Origin: Thuidium tamariscinum
Lineage: Eukaryota > Streptophyta > Bryopsida > Hypnales > Thuidiaceae
Length of the DNA: 64,000 nt
Assembly (NCBI GenBank): GCA_947034885.2
Contig: OX344749.2
Location: forward strand, 53,349,682 to 53,413,681
Direction: 5' to 3'
This document shows positions 1-12,217 of the stretch, piece by piece. Under the pieces are notes generated by a model. The model did not search any database and was not told the origin of the DNA. It saw only the letters and a list, made by a program, of their open reading frames with translations. Position 1 is the first letter of the stretch. Every line of letters starts with the position of its first letter. Position numbers and translations under genes: made by a program.

Positions 1-1353
1 ATGAACAAATTCATTTTGCCCCTCAAAACCTTCACTTTCACTCCCTGGCATGTTCATCTCAAGACCTAAACCCTCATTCTGGAAATTTAAATCTTGAAAT
101 GGTTGGACTGAATCCTCTAAATCCCCCTGGACAACCCTCTCTCTAGGTATCCTTTCTGTGCTCACTGGAGTAGAAAGCAACAGATCGCCCTCTAGATGGA
201 AGGGTGCCCAAGGTGCAGCCCTACCTGACACGTGTAGGCTTGGCAGTGGGTAGTCAGCTACACCACCGTCAGGATCTGACAAGGTCGGGGAGCCAGTTCG
301 GTCGCCGGGTGTAGGCAACGGATACTCCCCCTGGATTGAATTGGAATCAGGTCGGGCCAGGCCGTCAGGGTCCAGCCAGATGGGGTCATCGGGGTCGGGC
401 TGGGCAGGGTCGTCGGGGTCAAGCCGGACATCGTTACCCGTCCGATGCCCTGCCCACTGCATGTGGTCCAACATTGGATCCCCTTGTGTGCTGTAACGGT
501 CAATTGAACGCCCTTGTTCTTCACGACTGCCAGGGAGCAGGCTTGTATTTTCCTGTAGGTGGCGTCGATTCTGAAGGAATTGCAATCTTGAGCGTTTTGA
601 GCGGTGTCTTGATGCAGATGATAGCAACATCTCCGGTGGCCATTGGAAGTCATCGAAGCCAAGATCAGAGTCATTGGAAGTATCGCTATCAGAACCAGAG
701 AACAAATCATCGCAGCTAGACTCTCGACCTCGACCAGGTAAGTTTGGCTCTTGAGACACGTTGTACTCATCTACTGCTTCACCGATCTCCATTTTTGCAA
801 TCTTATGAGCGGACTTCCTGTTGTCTTCAGGAAGAAGAGAGGGATGCGGATCTGGCCACGGTTGGAGTGTTGGATCCTGATACCTGATCGAAGTGTTGCG
901 AGGTCGATGAAGATACCTTGATTCGACATGCGGATCGTAGATCGAAGTGGTTGCCTCCAAATGACCACTCCGATCTGATCGATGGATGCTTTGCATCTCA
1001 CCGTTTAAGGGATCTGCCGGCACCTGCAGGTAGAAGTTTCCGCTTGAAGCACTAGTTGCTGTCGGAAGGAAGGAATCATGGTGGGCGTACGGGAATCCAA
1101 ATGATGAGTCGAAGTTGCCGCCTTCATCGAAGTTGATCGCTGATCCTTGCAACGAAGTTGTCGCTTCTTCTAGATCTACGGCTGGTTCATCGCCACCGAG
1201 ATCGAGGTCTTCACAACTCGGACTGGAGCTCGGGGTGGAGCATGCAAGGATTCTTCTTTGCTCATCTTCTGTTTCAATGACTCGAGCTTCACTGTTGCGC
1301 CTAGCTGCACTGACCCTGGCACTCCGTCGTGGAGGTTCATCGTCCTTGGCGAG
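1..1353 (-). CDS. Unidentified acidic/proline-rich protein, internal exon(s), runs off left edge
   Basis: One minus-strand frame stays open from 1353 to the first base of the window, about 450 codons with no stop. At its upstream end is a good splice acceptor: a pyrimidine-rich stretch ending in CAG at 1354-1356, after which the frame begins Leu-Ala-Lys. The product is low in hydrophobic residues and looks disordered: Ser/Asp clusters, a repeated Asp-Pro-Asp-Asp-Pro motif (about 370-425 on the plus strand), basic Arg runs and many Gln. I see no known domain. The exon at 1743-2450 lies upstream on the same strand and probably belongs to the same gene, but I found no phase-matched donor joining the two. 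It could be a host regulatory protein or a transposon accessory protein. The length of the open frame is seen; that it is coding is inferred. Confidence 0.5.
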
Positions 1354-1742
1354 CTGTGAACAGTACAAGTAAGTGATTGTTAATCGCAGTTCATGTTTTT
1401 TGTTTGCATTTTTTAAATTTGTAGTGCTATCATGCCAATGTAAGGATTTCTAAATGCAATGCATATTGTTGAGAGATGGAACGTGATGGCCTTGCAGCTG
1501 CTACCTTCACAGGTGAACTGAGACCCTAAACACAAAGTTGATAGATTCATCACTGGAAAAAGCTAAGTATGCAAGACATAGTATCATCATTGTAAAAAAG
1601 AAAGTACTAGAAGTTGTAGGGAATGCTAAAGAGAGGTAGGGAATCATGTACCCATTTTCCTTTCAGGAAGCGAGGAAGTCTCGGCATGTCGTTTTTCTCC
1701 TGCTGTGCTAGTTTTCGATGGTTGATCTGGCCAAACGTTGTT

Positions 1743-2450
1743 TTAGATGAAGCAATGAATGTCTTTCTGAAATTGTTGTCTTTCTCGCCACCCTAGTGCA
1801 TGAGCAGCCTGCCTATAAAAATGATGTCGGTAGTTAGCAGCCTCTGGATTTCGTGGCCACTTTGACGTCCCTTTCCGAACAGGCAAAGATTTCAAGTAAG
1901 GGATGTCCAAGAGTGCCACAACTCTAGGAATTTGGTGAGAATAAATTCCTTCATAGTTTGTGAGCAATACTCTCAGTTGGTCTTGCAGAAGATGAAGAGG
2001 TTCAATGATTGGTAACTGCTCTACTGTGCCTCCTTCCAGAGCAAAGAACTGCTTCGATACAAATGTACCTTGAACCGCAACGTCGAACTCCTTTGATGCA
2101 GCTGCGCCTCGAACCCCAGCTGTTTCAGGCTGCTCCGATGCAAGCACGCCCAATTTCGAAGCCTGGGACTGGTCCGTTGCAGTTGCGCCACCACTCGACG
2201 TTGTTCCTTCATGCGATTCAGTGCTGCCTCTTGCCGAAGCTCCTCCCTTTTGCAATTCAGCTGCTCCTCCCGAAGCTCTCTTCTGCTCTGTGACAGGTGG
2301 AACACCTCCTGAAGCTCTCTCTTGTTTGGATGGAATGTGGAGACTAGGTGGTAAATTGTTGCCTAAGTTGTTGATCTCTAGAGCACTACTAAACTCACTT
2401 GCAATGCATTCTAAAATAGAGGACTCCTTCACTAATCTAGATCCATCCAT
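1743..2450 (-). CDS. Unidentified protein, probable 5' exon (235 codons)
   Basis: A 235-codon frame starts with ATG at 2450. Residues about 45-130 are low-complexity with a loose repeat of Arg-Ala-Ser-Gly-Gly type and many Ser, Gly, Thr and Glu. The last 90 residues look folded, with aliphatic and aromatic residues (around Leu-Leu-Asp-Ile-Pro-Tyr-Leu), then a basic Trp-containing tail. No family is recognised. The gap 1354-1742 is AT-richer and has stops in all frames that matter, so it is probably an intron. The frame ends at TAA 1743-1745, which may lie inside that intron; the true donor was not resolved. The next exon is the long open frame at 1-1353. Confidence is moderate that this is coding and low about any function. 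Confidence 0.45.
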   Translation of the reverse strand: MDGSRLVKESSILECIASEFSSALEINNLGNNLPPSLHIPSKQERASGGVPPVTEQKRASGGAAELQKGGASARGSTESHEGTTSSGGATATDQSQASKLGVLASEQPETAGVRGAAASKEFDVAVQGTFVSKQFFALEGGTVEQLPIIEPLHLLQDQLRVLLTNYEGIYSHQIPRVVALLDIPYLKSLPVRKGTSKWPRNPEAANYRHHFYRQAAHALGWRERQQFQKDIHCFI

Positions 2451-3430
2451 GCTGTGAATTCTAACTTTGCTTTGCTCACTAATACTTCAAAATAGTTGCT
2501 TCTGTGTAGTTGTGAATGGAATAGCAACATGCTTTGTAGTTATGCATTTGTTAGGAGATATTTGGAGCCATTGTCCTTCTAGATTACATTATGGAAATGG
2601 TGGCTACTTTGAATTTTTAGAGTTCTAAATTTGATATGGTAGGTGATGGCTTGTTTATGGCTCTCTTGAATTCTATGAAGAGATGCCGGCTAAAAATGTC
2701 AGTGATAGTGTACATTTCAGTTTTAGTCATTTGGAAAAAAGTTGGTAAAATGTGCAAATAGAATTTGAATTTTAGCATTGATTTACAACTGTTATGATGA
2801 AATACAACTCTAATTTTTTTTTTTAAAGTGCTTTGCATTGAAGAGATGTGTAAGTTTGTCCCAAAATCTTGGTTTTCTTAGCCATTTCATTGTTCAAGAA
2901 TTTCAAATGGTATTTTTTCCAAACTTAGGGTGGATATGAACTTAGATGTGGCAGTTATATTGTCCATATCATCTGACTTCAGGTGTCCCAACTGCTTGAA
3001 TTGCTTTCCCAAGACTTGGCAGTGGGTGCATTTATTTGGGCCCCAAATGTGACAGTAGGTGCCTTTACTTAGGTCTAAAATGTGGCAGTTGGAGCATTTA
3101 CTTGGATTGTAGTATGTCAGCCCAAACCCAATTTCAGACCCATCCATTCCATGTTGGATACCCTGCCCTTCCAACTGCCCTTCCAACTGTGGGCACTTTC
3201 CAAAATTTTTGACCCTAGTATAAATCAACCTGCCCTTGCTACCCCAGTTGAGAAATAAACAACATATTGTGCTATAACTTTCTACTGAAATACTCAAATG
3301 CTATGAAATTTAGTCCTAAAGAAAGATATTCCTCGTCCATACCTTCTGAAAAAGTTTGAGCTTCAACAAGTGAAATCTCTGCTCATATGTACCTGCCCAA
3401 AAAAGTTATCTTGCCAAAAACACCAGGCTG
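2451..3430. other. Non-coding stretch between the left gene and the LINE
   Basis: No convincing gene. A 12-13 base T-run near 2813-2825 could be the complement of a LINE poly(A) tail, but no matching target duplication was found. Around 3140-3195 there is a short local repeat of the type CCCTTCCAACTG. The last 200 bases resemble the interior of piggyBac-like elements seen elsewhere in the window. Confidence 0.4.
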
Positions 3431-3446
3431 GTCCTTTAGGGGTTAA
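3431..3446 (-). repeat. Solo piggyBac-like terminus plus TTAA, cutting the LINE 3' end
   Basis: GTCCTTTAGGGG followed by TTAA at 3443-3446 matches the right terminus of the complete element at 22000-22922. The LINE ORF2 frame runs right up to this TTAA, and its last codon (TAA, complement of 3443-3445) is made by the target site itself. The opposite terminus (TTAA followed by CCCCTAAAGGAC on the plus strand) was not found to the left, so the element is truncated or decayed and the true end of LINE ORF2 is not visible here. Confidence 0.55.
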
Positions 3447-4331
3447 GTGAAAGTTCCCACTTTGTGATGAGTTAGATGCCAACTCATCTGCATGTGGGAC
3501 CTTTCACCAAAAAAATTGGTTTGGAGCCAGATAGAATCGAAGCGCTGGAGAAAGGTGCCTGCCTTATCTGGATACATTGCACACAGCGAAGAGGTCTTAA
3601 GCCATGCTCCTCGAGCATGATCAAGAAAAGCTTCCCACAAAGTTAATTCTAACTTATAGGTAGGCCAGACGTCACTATTAAAACAGATGGCATTGCGGTC
3701 AAGCCATACAACCCAAATCACAGAACCTCGAATTAGAGACCACATGGAAGTCCCTTTTTTTAAATGTCGAGGAAGTTTAGAGCCCAAAATGCATTGTTGC
3801 CAAGTCAAACTTGGCCAACATCCTGCCACCGGTGGGATCTTCAACGCCTGATACAACACTGACAGGGCGAAATCCCAAGCGTGTCGAGTTTTAGCACACT
3901 GGTAAAAACGATGGAGGATGGATTCGTCAATACCTGCATGACAGCTTTGGCATTCCGTAGAGATATCCGAGCATATGGTTCTCCTCTAGCAATGGACTGC
4001 AATGGCACAGTGGTAGAGGGACCACAAGAACCCCGCATCCTTTTGGGGCTTGTGTTTACTCCACACCTCGCTCCATCTGGGTTTGTAACCAGTCACTAAG
4101 ACGCCGTTCCACTTTTCATGAATAGGCTTACGCAATTGTTTACGGCAAGTCAACAGAGACCTATCGAGCTTCGTGGAGTACGATTGCAGGGGTCTAGATT
4201 CTCCCCAAGACCATCTGCCGGGATCAAAGAATAGTTCTTCAATAATTCCCACGTAGAGGGGGGGCCCTTTTGGAGATTGAGTTACCCTGATTCTTTTAAA
4301 GAATCCTGTGAGAAGTAACCCGTCTTGTGTA
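3443..4331 (-). pseudogene. LINE ORF2, C-terminal part (zf-RVT region)
   Basis: This is the 3' continuation of the ORF2 seen at 19514-21999, separated from it by the CACTA element. The frame resumes at 4328 in the same codon that is split at 19514, and continues to the TTAA at 3443. A Cys/His pattern of zf-RVT type (Cys-x7-Cys-x2-Cys, then His and Cys, then His-Ala-Trp) is seen at about 3985-3875, followed by the Trp-Leu-Asp-Arg-Asn motif near 3705-3690 that plant LINE ORF2 proteins carry near the C-terminus. One in-frame TAG lies at 3986-3988, between His-Cys and Arg-Arg, where Trp would fit. Confidence 0.85.
4329..4331. repeat. Target-site duplication GTA, left of CACTA
   Basis: GTA lies directly before the terminal CACTA at 4332 and is repeated at 19514-19516 directly after the terminal TAGTG. 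A 3-bp duplication is the CACTA/EnSpm hallmark. Removing the element and one GTA restores the LINE frame. Confidence 0.9.
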
Positions 4332-6338
4332 CACTAGTAGGAAATATTGTATCCGTTTGCACAGGAAAATCAACAGGTTTAGGTTCAATTTGCCAGTTGG
4401 TTCGGAGAGCTTGATTCGGACAAATTCCAATAGATTCCTCTTGATTCATGACATGTACAGTTTCACTCAGAGGCCTTTGCCACGTTGGAAATCCAATAAG
4501 CTTGTCAAAGTAATTTTTTTTTACCATGTAAATATGGTAGTCCACTTCTATTTTTGACTAACTCTGCCCTGTTTTTTTGCAGGCTTCAATTAGAACCCTA
4601 CGCTATAGCATTCCATGCCTAATTTTCTAGGAAAAAACCTCTCAATGGGTGAACAACACATGCCATGACCTACTGCATTCAAGATCTTTGGGGATTGGAC
4701 CATGTGTCCAGTTCTCATTCTCCCTTCAAGAGCCTTTTAGGGCATGATTCCTCCATTCCTCCAATTTTAAGTGGAAACTAAAATTCTATCGACTCTATTT
4801 TTCTGATGTGCAAGGTCAGACACCTAAAAGTCCATGCACCTCAATATTTGTAATGCCATCCATCTCAGGTCACACATTAAAAAAATAAATTATTATAGCA
4901 ATCCAACAATTCGTTGTCATTGCTAGAAATAAGTGCTCCTGTAACATAAATATAATACATTAACAAGTGACACCAAAAAGTGCACATATGTCTGCCAAAA
5001 TTCTTTATAAGGAAGTACAAAAGGAACACAAAAACCTACAGACCTTCATGCTCATATGACACATATAAACATATGCCCCAAAGTATTCAAATATTTAGAG
5101 TCTACTGACAGAGATAAGCACATACTGGATTGAATAATTGCTATCCACGAAAGTATTGCAAATGACTGTTGCTATCCCATTGCACTCTATTCTTCAACTT
5201 CTACAGCTACTTTCACATCCGAGTCATTAGTCACTCACTATTAAGAAACAAATTCCTGAACACACTTCTTCTATGCCATGGGCTACATTATATAAGAAAA
5301 GAAAACTAAAGGTAAAGACAGCATTGTTCAAGTCTCCAAGATGACGAAAATCTCACAATCTTCTTTACACTGCACCAATGACCACCCAATCACCCATGTG
5401 ACGATGAAGAGAGGCTGATTTCATCTTCTTATTGACTTCCACCTGTACAATAACAACAACATTTTAAAATCTTGATAATTATTTATCTTCCTACATTAAT
5501 TCAACACTGCATACTGAGTCAAACACATTCACTGGTTAGTTTTCTTTACCTAATTATCATAAGAGTATCTATTCACATTAAACACTCCCAATCTAACAAA
5601 ATTCACTATTAGTGTGCAAAATACTCTGATAAAACAATTATAGAACACACAAACATTTCATCATATTCATGCAATATTTCAACTTTTATTTAATTTGTGG
5701 ATTACGACAACATATGCTCTCTAATCCATGTTCTATTTTGTACTAAACAACATAAGTGAATTCGTTTTAGTAGATTCACCGAAGCCTACATCTAAAGTCT
5801 CATGTATTGCTTGAGAACTTCTACACCTCTATTAATTATTTTTTCAGAATTGTCGTCAACCTTTTCCGCTCACCTTGCAACTTCAAGACCACTTCCACTT
5901 CAAATCCACATTACTCTTTCTATGAACGCAATTTCTGATGACTCTCACTCACTGCTGACTTCCTTCTCGAAATTGGAATGCCAACTGTCTGAGAATCGGA
6001 ATCCACATTTGTTCCACTAATACCCTGCACATTGCAATAATGCATATTGAAATGAGAATTTATTTTAGGGTTAAAACAAATACTGCAAGCACGCCTTATT
6101 GGATCAACATCAAAGGTAAATCTTTTTGGAAATTTCTTTAATTCATCACAATGTTTACATGCTACAAAGGTAATATTGACTTCACTTCATCTGCAAAACA
6201 ACATAAGCATGTGCATGACGTACATCCAAGTCCAAACCAATCGGTTATGGAATATGTCATATGACCTAGACCTAAGTATTCTATGACATAACTTACTTCT
6301 TGGTCACAAACTCTTTCACCTTCCTCATCCACAAGCAT
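4332..6338. other. CACTA left subterminal region
   Basis: About 2 kb of AT-rich sequence between the left terminus and the stop of the Transposase_24-type gene. No gene is supported; it should hold the 3' untranslated region of that gene and subterminal transposase-binding repeats. I could not pick out a clear repeated subterminal motif by eye. Confidence 0.5.
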
Positions 6339-8752
6339 CTATTCTATTGATACTTGCGCTGTTCCTTCTTCTGAACCTTTCAGAGTGCTATGCTTTTCAT
6401 GAGGTATTAGAACACCCTCCGATATTGAAGCCACTGTCGCTTGCAACTCCTGGATTTTAGATTCCAATCCCCTGATGTACTCGTCTCTGGTTAGGATGTC
6501 TTCTACTGAGCTTGCCTTTGATGAGGTTTGGCGCATGACTTGTTCTTCCTCTATGTCTTCTGCAAGTGGAAGGGATTCCAATAGTTCTTTAGCCTTTTCC
6601 TTTGCACACACCTTCCCTTGGACTCTTTTCAATGCTTTTTTCTCAGCTGCCTTGCCTGCATATCCTTTATCCCTCTGCATTTCGGTAAATACATCATCAT
6701 AATCTGGAGAAACTCCTTTCTGCGCTCGAAGATGCTCCCTGATGCCTTCCTCACCACGAGGACCAGTTCTTCCGAGAGTTATTCTACAACTATTTGTATG
6801 CTTCATCCTCTCGGACTTCTCACTGTGGGAAGGACATGACCTAGTTTTCTCAAGTTTCTTCCACACTTTGGCATCAAATCCTTCAGGGCGTCTCTGGCCA
6901 GCATCCATTCTTTTCCATAACGTATTCCTCCATTGGGTAATTGCTCGTCCAACAAGTTGCCTGATATGTATGGGGTCTACAGGATCACAGTACTCAAAGT
7001 TTTGTCGTAGTCGGCGTCGTAGGGTTGACAATTCTGTTGGAGGTTGCTCGCGCACATCCATTACCGAAGGATCCAAACCTCTAGCTAGTTTGTTCAAGTT
7101 AGCTTTCCAAGCTGACACTCCATCTCCATACGGTTTTCCACTTTGATTCACGTGTAAATAATATGCTTTCTGCCCCTGTTTCTCACGTCTGCGTACATGC
7201 CGTTCCCTGAGTTTCTGGCGATCTCTTCTTTCTTTGCACATGGTGGTCTCGTTCTTTACCTCTATAGGTAGTACACTGCCTCCTCCTTTATGTAGCTCTG
7301 AGCCACTACTGTGGAAAACCTTGACATGAGTGCCTTCTTTCTGTCGACGTGATTTAGTTGAGTTCCCTGTTCTGGACTCCGAGAGTGGTATTGGACTACG
7401 ACCATATTCGTCTGAGTCCTCTTCATACTGGGCATGATGTTGTTGCACATGGGAATCACGAGTAATGATTTGCTGACAATGGCGGTGACTATTTTCTGGA
7501 TCAGATTCGCCACTTGAGGAGTTCCGGGGACGATGCTTCTTCCTTTTTTCTTCCCCACCCTTTTGTAAGCCACCATCATTTAACGAAGACCTCCTACTCT
7601 CCTTCCTTGACGAATGCCATATACGAGAATATACTTCTACATCCTCTTCGTCCGACAAACTTTTTCGATTGCGGTTTAACTCTCTTTTACGCTTCCATTC
7701 TCCCTCCCGGGTATACTGTACACAATATGGGCCTCTTACGAAGTCAGATTCTGTAAATGACAAACATCTGAACCTCATTGCTCCATCTAGGAACTTCTAA
7801 CTGACCTCCATGACATTTGTACTGTAAACATGAATGACGTAATTGATTTGACACATTTACAGGAAAAAATTCAACAAACATAGAAATTCCCAAACCTAAT
7901 TCCCTAATCATCGTCTCAAGAGCACAATCCAACGACAGAAATGCAAATTATACCTTCTCTCGCAAAGATGATGCTGAATCGCTACTCCATGACCTTTTGC
8001 GCCTTGATTTATCTTTGCCACTGCATATTTTGATTTCATCTTCCTTCTCTGGCTCTCCAAGTTCAGGCAATTTAGACTTACTTGGAACTCCACATTTCTC
8101 CTTCCTCCGAACGTTTCTAAACTCTGGACTTCCACGGTCAATGTCAGCTGAACCTGCATCCAAATCTGTTATGTGAGCTACAGCCTTCTATGAAGCTTCT
8201 GAAGCTGCCAATTTAATAAAAAAATTCATTCAGCTTCCATTGAAGCACGAATACCTCTTCACTTGTTCAATTTCATTTGCACTTCAACCAAATGACATAG
8301 CCTTGTCAGTTACTCTGAATAAAATGAGTTCCTTAGCTTAAACAAGAACTAGGACATATACGTACATGTACCACCAACTTTGCATGATACTTCCTATACA
8401 AGCACTGATTAAGGCAACATAATGAAGCTCCAATAACTACTCCAATATAGCATTAATGCGGCACTACGATGAAGAAGTTAGTATGGAGTCTTCTGTTTGT
8501 TTTCACTGATCCCTCATGTGTAGGGGACTGACCTTCTCCAACATCAGGTAACGGAACAACAACGGATTTTGGATTCAATGGTGTCTGTTTCATTCCCTTC
8601 CCTACCATTCCTCCTTCGCTACCACTGACTGTCCGTAGTGACGACACCATTCCCAACGTCCTGGTCGTTCTCTCAGATGACTTTGCAGAATGAGTACTAC
8701 TTGGCCTCTTCTTTGTACTCCATTGCTCAAAGGTTTCCTTCCCCCGTACCAT
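6339..8752 (-). CDS. CACTA-encoded Transposase_24-type (Ptta/En/Spm) protein, three exons
   Basis: Proposed exons are 8752-8533, 8153-7954 and 7715-6339. The splice sites match in phase: AAG|GTCAGT donor (phase 1) to CAG|GTTCAG acceptor, then AAG|GTATAA donor (phase 0) to ACAG|TATACC acceptor. Together they give 598 codons without a stop. Residues about 365-495 match the plant Transposase_24 pattern: a Trp-containing helix region, Trp-Lys-Lys-Leu, Ser-Glu-Lys-Ser-Glu-Arg and a Gly-Arg-Thr-Gly turn. The N-terminal third is basic and Ser-rich, and the C-terminus has a short predicted coiled coil (around Gly-Leu-Glu-Ser-Lys-Ile-Gln). Such proteins accompany TNP2 in CACTA elements and are thought to act in DNA binding or regulation of transposition. 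The start at 8752 is the first Met in frame; further 5' exons (for example at 8833-9021 or 9130-9312) are possible. Confidence 0.8.
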
Positions 8753-11700
8753 CCCTCTTGAAATACGTAACCTTAACCTTAACTTTATATTGCCTGCGGG
8801 AGAAGACGAACACCTTTAATTTGTCGACGAAATCAACAAAAAAAATATGTAACATCAATTGGGTAATTCGGAACATGACACCAGGGCTCATGGACTTCAA
8901 CATATGCGAACAAAAACCAGAGAATAAAATTGACATGGAAGCGACTATAACGGAATTTATTACTTGGTCCATACCAAGTGAAGGAATCTGCTGACCTTAC
9001 AAATGTAGTCTCGCTATTCACAACGTTTATTCCATACTCCTGTACAAAACAAGCATCTCGGGATGTTTAGTCAAGTGTATCTTTCAACTAAGACTTTGCA
9101 TATTGTAGTAGAAGTAATTAATTCGACTTCTAAACACCAGTTCTTTGCGGGTGTATTTTGTAGGGTTTCAAGGATCTGTACATCATTGGAGCCATCCCAG
9201 GAACAACACGATACACCTCGTTCAGTCCTGCGTCGATTTCAGATGTGACAACTTTCAAAAGCGGGAACCGCTTGCACACTGCATGAATGCCCTCAGGTGC
9301 CTCGATTGACATTCACCATCATCAAGTTATTTAAATGGAAAGAAACGCACGCACAATACCAGTAAACAAAAGTCTTTCAGCATCCAACAACACTTACCGA
9401 AATTAGATTCAAAAATATGATGTGAGACTCTGGAACACCTTTCTAGCGTATTAAATCAATGGCTTGGACAGCACAATTTCCTAAAACAAGTTACCATAGA
9501 ATTCTCTGTTGATTTTCAGATTAGGTGTATCTGGTCCACGTTCGAAAAGCAGCACTTATGCCACACATAGTAGCATGCACCAATAATAGTGGCTCCTAGT
9601 TTCTTTTTAACGATGAAAATAACGCTGAAGTGGAGGGACAGTCCGGCATCACACTTCTTAAACATACCACAATCTGTTTAGCCACCCCAATCATCTGAAA
9701 CTTAGACTCATACATGCGATTGACATCGCTAAAAAACTCACTCCTCTACATTGTAAGACTACATGAAAATCTAAAATTTCCAAAATGACCCTCTTAAACA
9801 ATGCAACATACCTTCTTCTGTCTCACACGCTTGCTCCTCTATGAAGACCTTGGCTGATTAGTTCATGTCCGGCACCAGGCTAGGTAGTGAAGCCCCGCCA
9901 CAGTACTTTGAAGAACCCGAAAACTTCCGAAATGAACTAAATGAAGATTGGGGGACGTCGCTTCTCCTTTGCTACTGCTCAGTTAGTCCAGCAATCATAG
10001 CTTGGGTTGTTTAAGTCTTCGTAGTCGGCACCTGCAGCAACCAAACTGGTGAGGAGAATTTACAAGTACCAAAGTTATTTGGGCGTAGGGTAACAAGTAT
10101 GGGGTTGCGTCACAGCAGTCCCTAGAAATGCTACTAATGCAATGCTGTCTTTTACCTCGCTGTCTTCCCCAACTACGGAGCCTTTTCTCGACTAAAGCCC
10201 ATGTTGATTTTCATGTCCACTTTTTCAGCTCTCGGACAGTGGTGCCTCAGAAACGCCATAATCCTGACCTTCTTAGCCCCACAAATATGAGAGACGACGG
10301 GAAAAGGCTTCTCTCTTGCACTATGTCGGGCTTCTCAGGAGCCTTGTTGCTCATGATGGGCCAACGAAGCCCGGGTAAGAGGGCGCTTGGCCCGGGACCC
10401 TGCGACGCAGCCAGTCTCCTCTCACCGCTCCTCGGACGACCATCCACAGAATCCAAACCAGCAAGCATGCCGAGGCCCAATTAGCGAGCCGCAGCCGCGG
10501 CCTCCACCTGTTGCTCATGCTCTTCAACCTACTTCAAGTCGAAAACATCACAGTGGAAACGTTCCAAATCGGAAAATCCGCCAAAGGAATCGGACTGTTC
10601 GGTGGGTCCGGTCATTTCGTTGAACGCTCTGTTCTCGAAGTCGATGGCCTCCTGAAAACTTGACGGGAAAACAACAGCGGGTCTTTGCTATTTTCAGCAA
10701 CACGGTTGGCGTTCAGTCCACATGGCAGATGCAGCAAAGTCGGCTGATTTGTAGGTCTGCCACACTTCAGAGTTCTGTTAAGCATGGCAAAAAATATACA
10801 GAAACCAGTTGTCAAACAAGTGGGCGACAACTCAAAAGAACCCCTGAAGATGTTGAGAGACTTAAAGATCGAGTCATGTTTATAGAGTGAAACAAAACTA
10901 CAGCACCCTCCGAAAGAAGATTCCACAACAAAGCCCGTTTCCTTTCCATGTGGAAAGCAACACTGTCCCATTCTTAGAAACTTATAGAAGCCCTACAGAC
11001 CTAGAATACCGTGCCTTCACGCTCACCATGCAAAGCCATGTAAAGTCCCGAAACTTCAGACGAACATTCCGATAGTTTCATCTGCTAGTTTTGCAAAGTC
11101 TACGTGCCTTCTATTCTGATGCAATTCAAGAATTTACCTACATGTGAGGAACCGCGGTACTGTACCGAGGTGTGATGCGCCGGAGACTGGCGGACGTCAT
11201 GCGCCGTATTCGGTGGACGTTTTCCACCTTCTGGAGCGGCAAAGTAATTGCGATCAGTCTTCTCCAACATTGTGTGTTAGCTTCATGATTCATGCCGATC
11301 AAAAGCCAAGTTTCCATAAATAATTCGTTTTCACGAGAAGCTGAAGAAGTTAACTTTACAATGCAGGCCGCAAGGAAGAGATAAAACTGAAAGCGCACTA
11401 TATAATTGATATAACTTGTTGTAAGGTCATCTCTCTCTCCTTGTGCTCGCAGACATTGCAAAACTCGTCACTACTCCTTCGCCACTGCATGTCCCTCAGC
11501 GACACTGCGTCCTGCTATGCGGTACTGATCGACGTGCGTCTGCAGATTGAGGAACAGGTACGCAACCTTCTCATCTTTCACTGTACTTAGTGTGCAAAAC
11601 AATGGTACATGCCAATTGTTTGGAGGAACCTCAGTCGGACTGAGTTAATTATCAATCGTACTGATGTTTCATGTGCTACCGGTCAACATCAATCCTTCGT

Positions 11701-12217
11701 TCTTATTTAATGTCAGTAACTGACCATTATGAGTTAATAAGTATAGGGTTATGACAGTTTGAAGTACTCTTTCACATCATGCCTGTCATTATTAACTCAT
11801 AAGCTGTCACTTTCTTCACTACAAAGTTCGACTGATTTTTTTCGCTGCATCAGATAAAACTGCTCAGGGTTGATCAGGTGCCAATAGCAAACATGGTGAG
11901 AGGTATATTTCTCTCCCTTCTCCAGTATCTCATTTCAGTTAGTAGAGTTCGAAATTGTCGTAGGACTGCTTGATTTTTATTCGCTCGTTCCTTGCATGCC
12001 TCCGCAAGTATTTTACATGTTCGGAATATATTAGGGAGAAGCAGAGGTGTGCGTCTTGGAAACCATGCCTTGACGGCAGTAGTGCAGTACCCAAGAACTT
12101 ATCTTCCAATGCATAAGCTGTGAGTGGTGTCATGGAAATTGGTTTTAAGTTTAGCTTACTCTTCTCTATACCTTCTAAAGATATTCAAAGTAGTTATCGC
12201 TTGAAGATGCCACATTT
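8753..12217. other. CACTA central region between divergent genes
   Basis: Should contain the promoters of the two divergently transcribed gene sets. Minus-strand open frames at 9130-9312 (60 codons) and 8833-9021 could be upstream exons of the Transposase_24-type gene. A GC-richer block at about 10130-10650 has overlapping open frames on both strands and no recognisable domain. On the plus strand, an open segment ending at a good donor (GAACAG|GTACGC, 11556) and a 39-42 base open segment ending at 11895 (ATG|GTGAGA) look like small exons, but I could not join them in phase to 12218-12697. Confidence 0.4.

Noticed and set aside
258-770. 170-codon minus-strand frame
   Set aside because: It is a shadow of the longer open frame in another phase (1-1353), whose composition and acceptor site are more convincing.
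2009-2457. Plus- and minus-strand frames overlapping 1743-2450
   Set aside because: They are out-of-phase readings of the same repetitive sequence and shorter than the main frame.
2813-2825. T-run as the poly(A) tail of the LINE
   Set aside because: The LINE is cut at the TTAA at 3443, the sequence between does not continue its frame, and no target duplication matches.
10128-10971. Overlapping frames of 76-119 codons in the GC-richer block of the CACTA
   Set aside because: Both strands are open because of base composition; no domain or phase-matched splice partner was found, so no gene is called.
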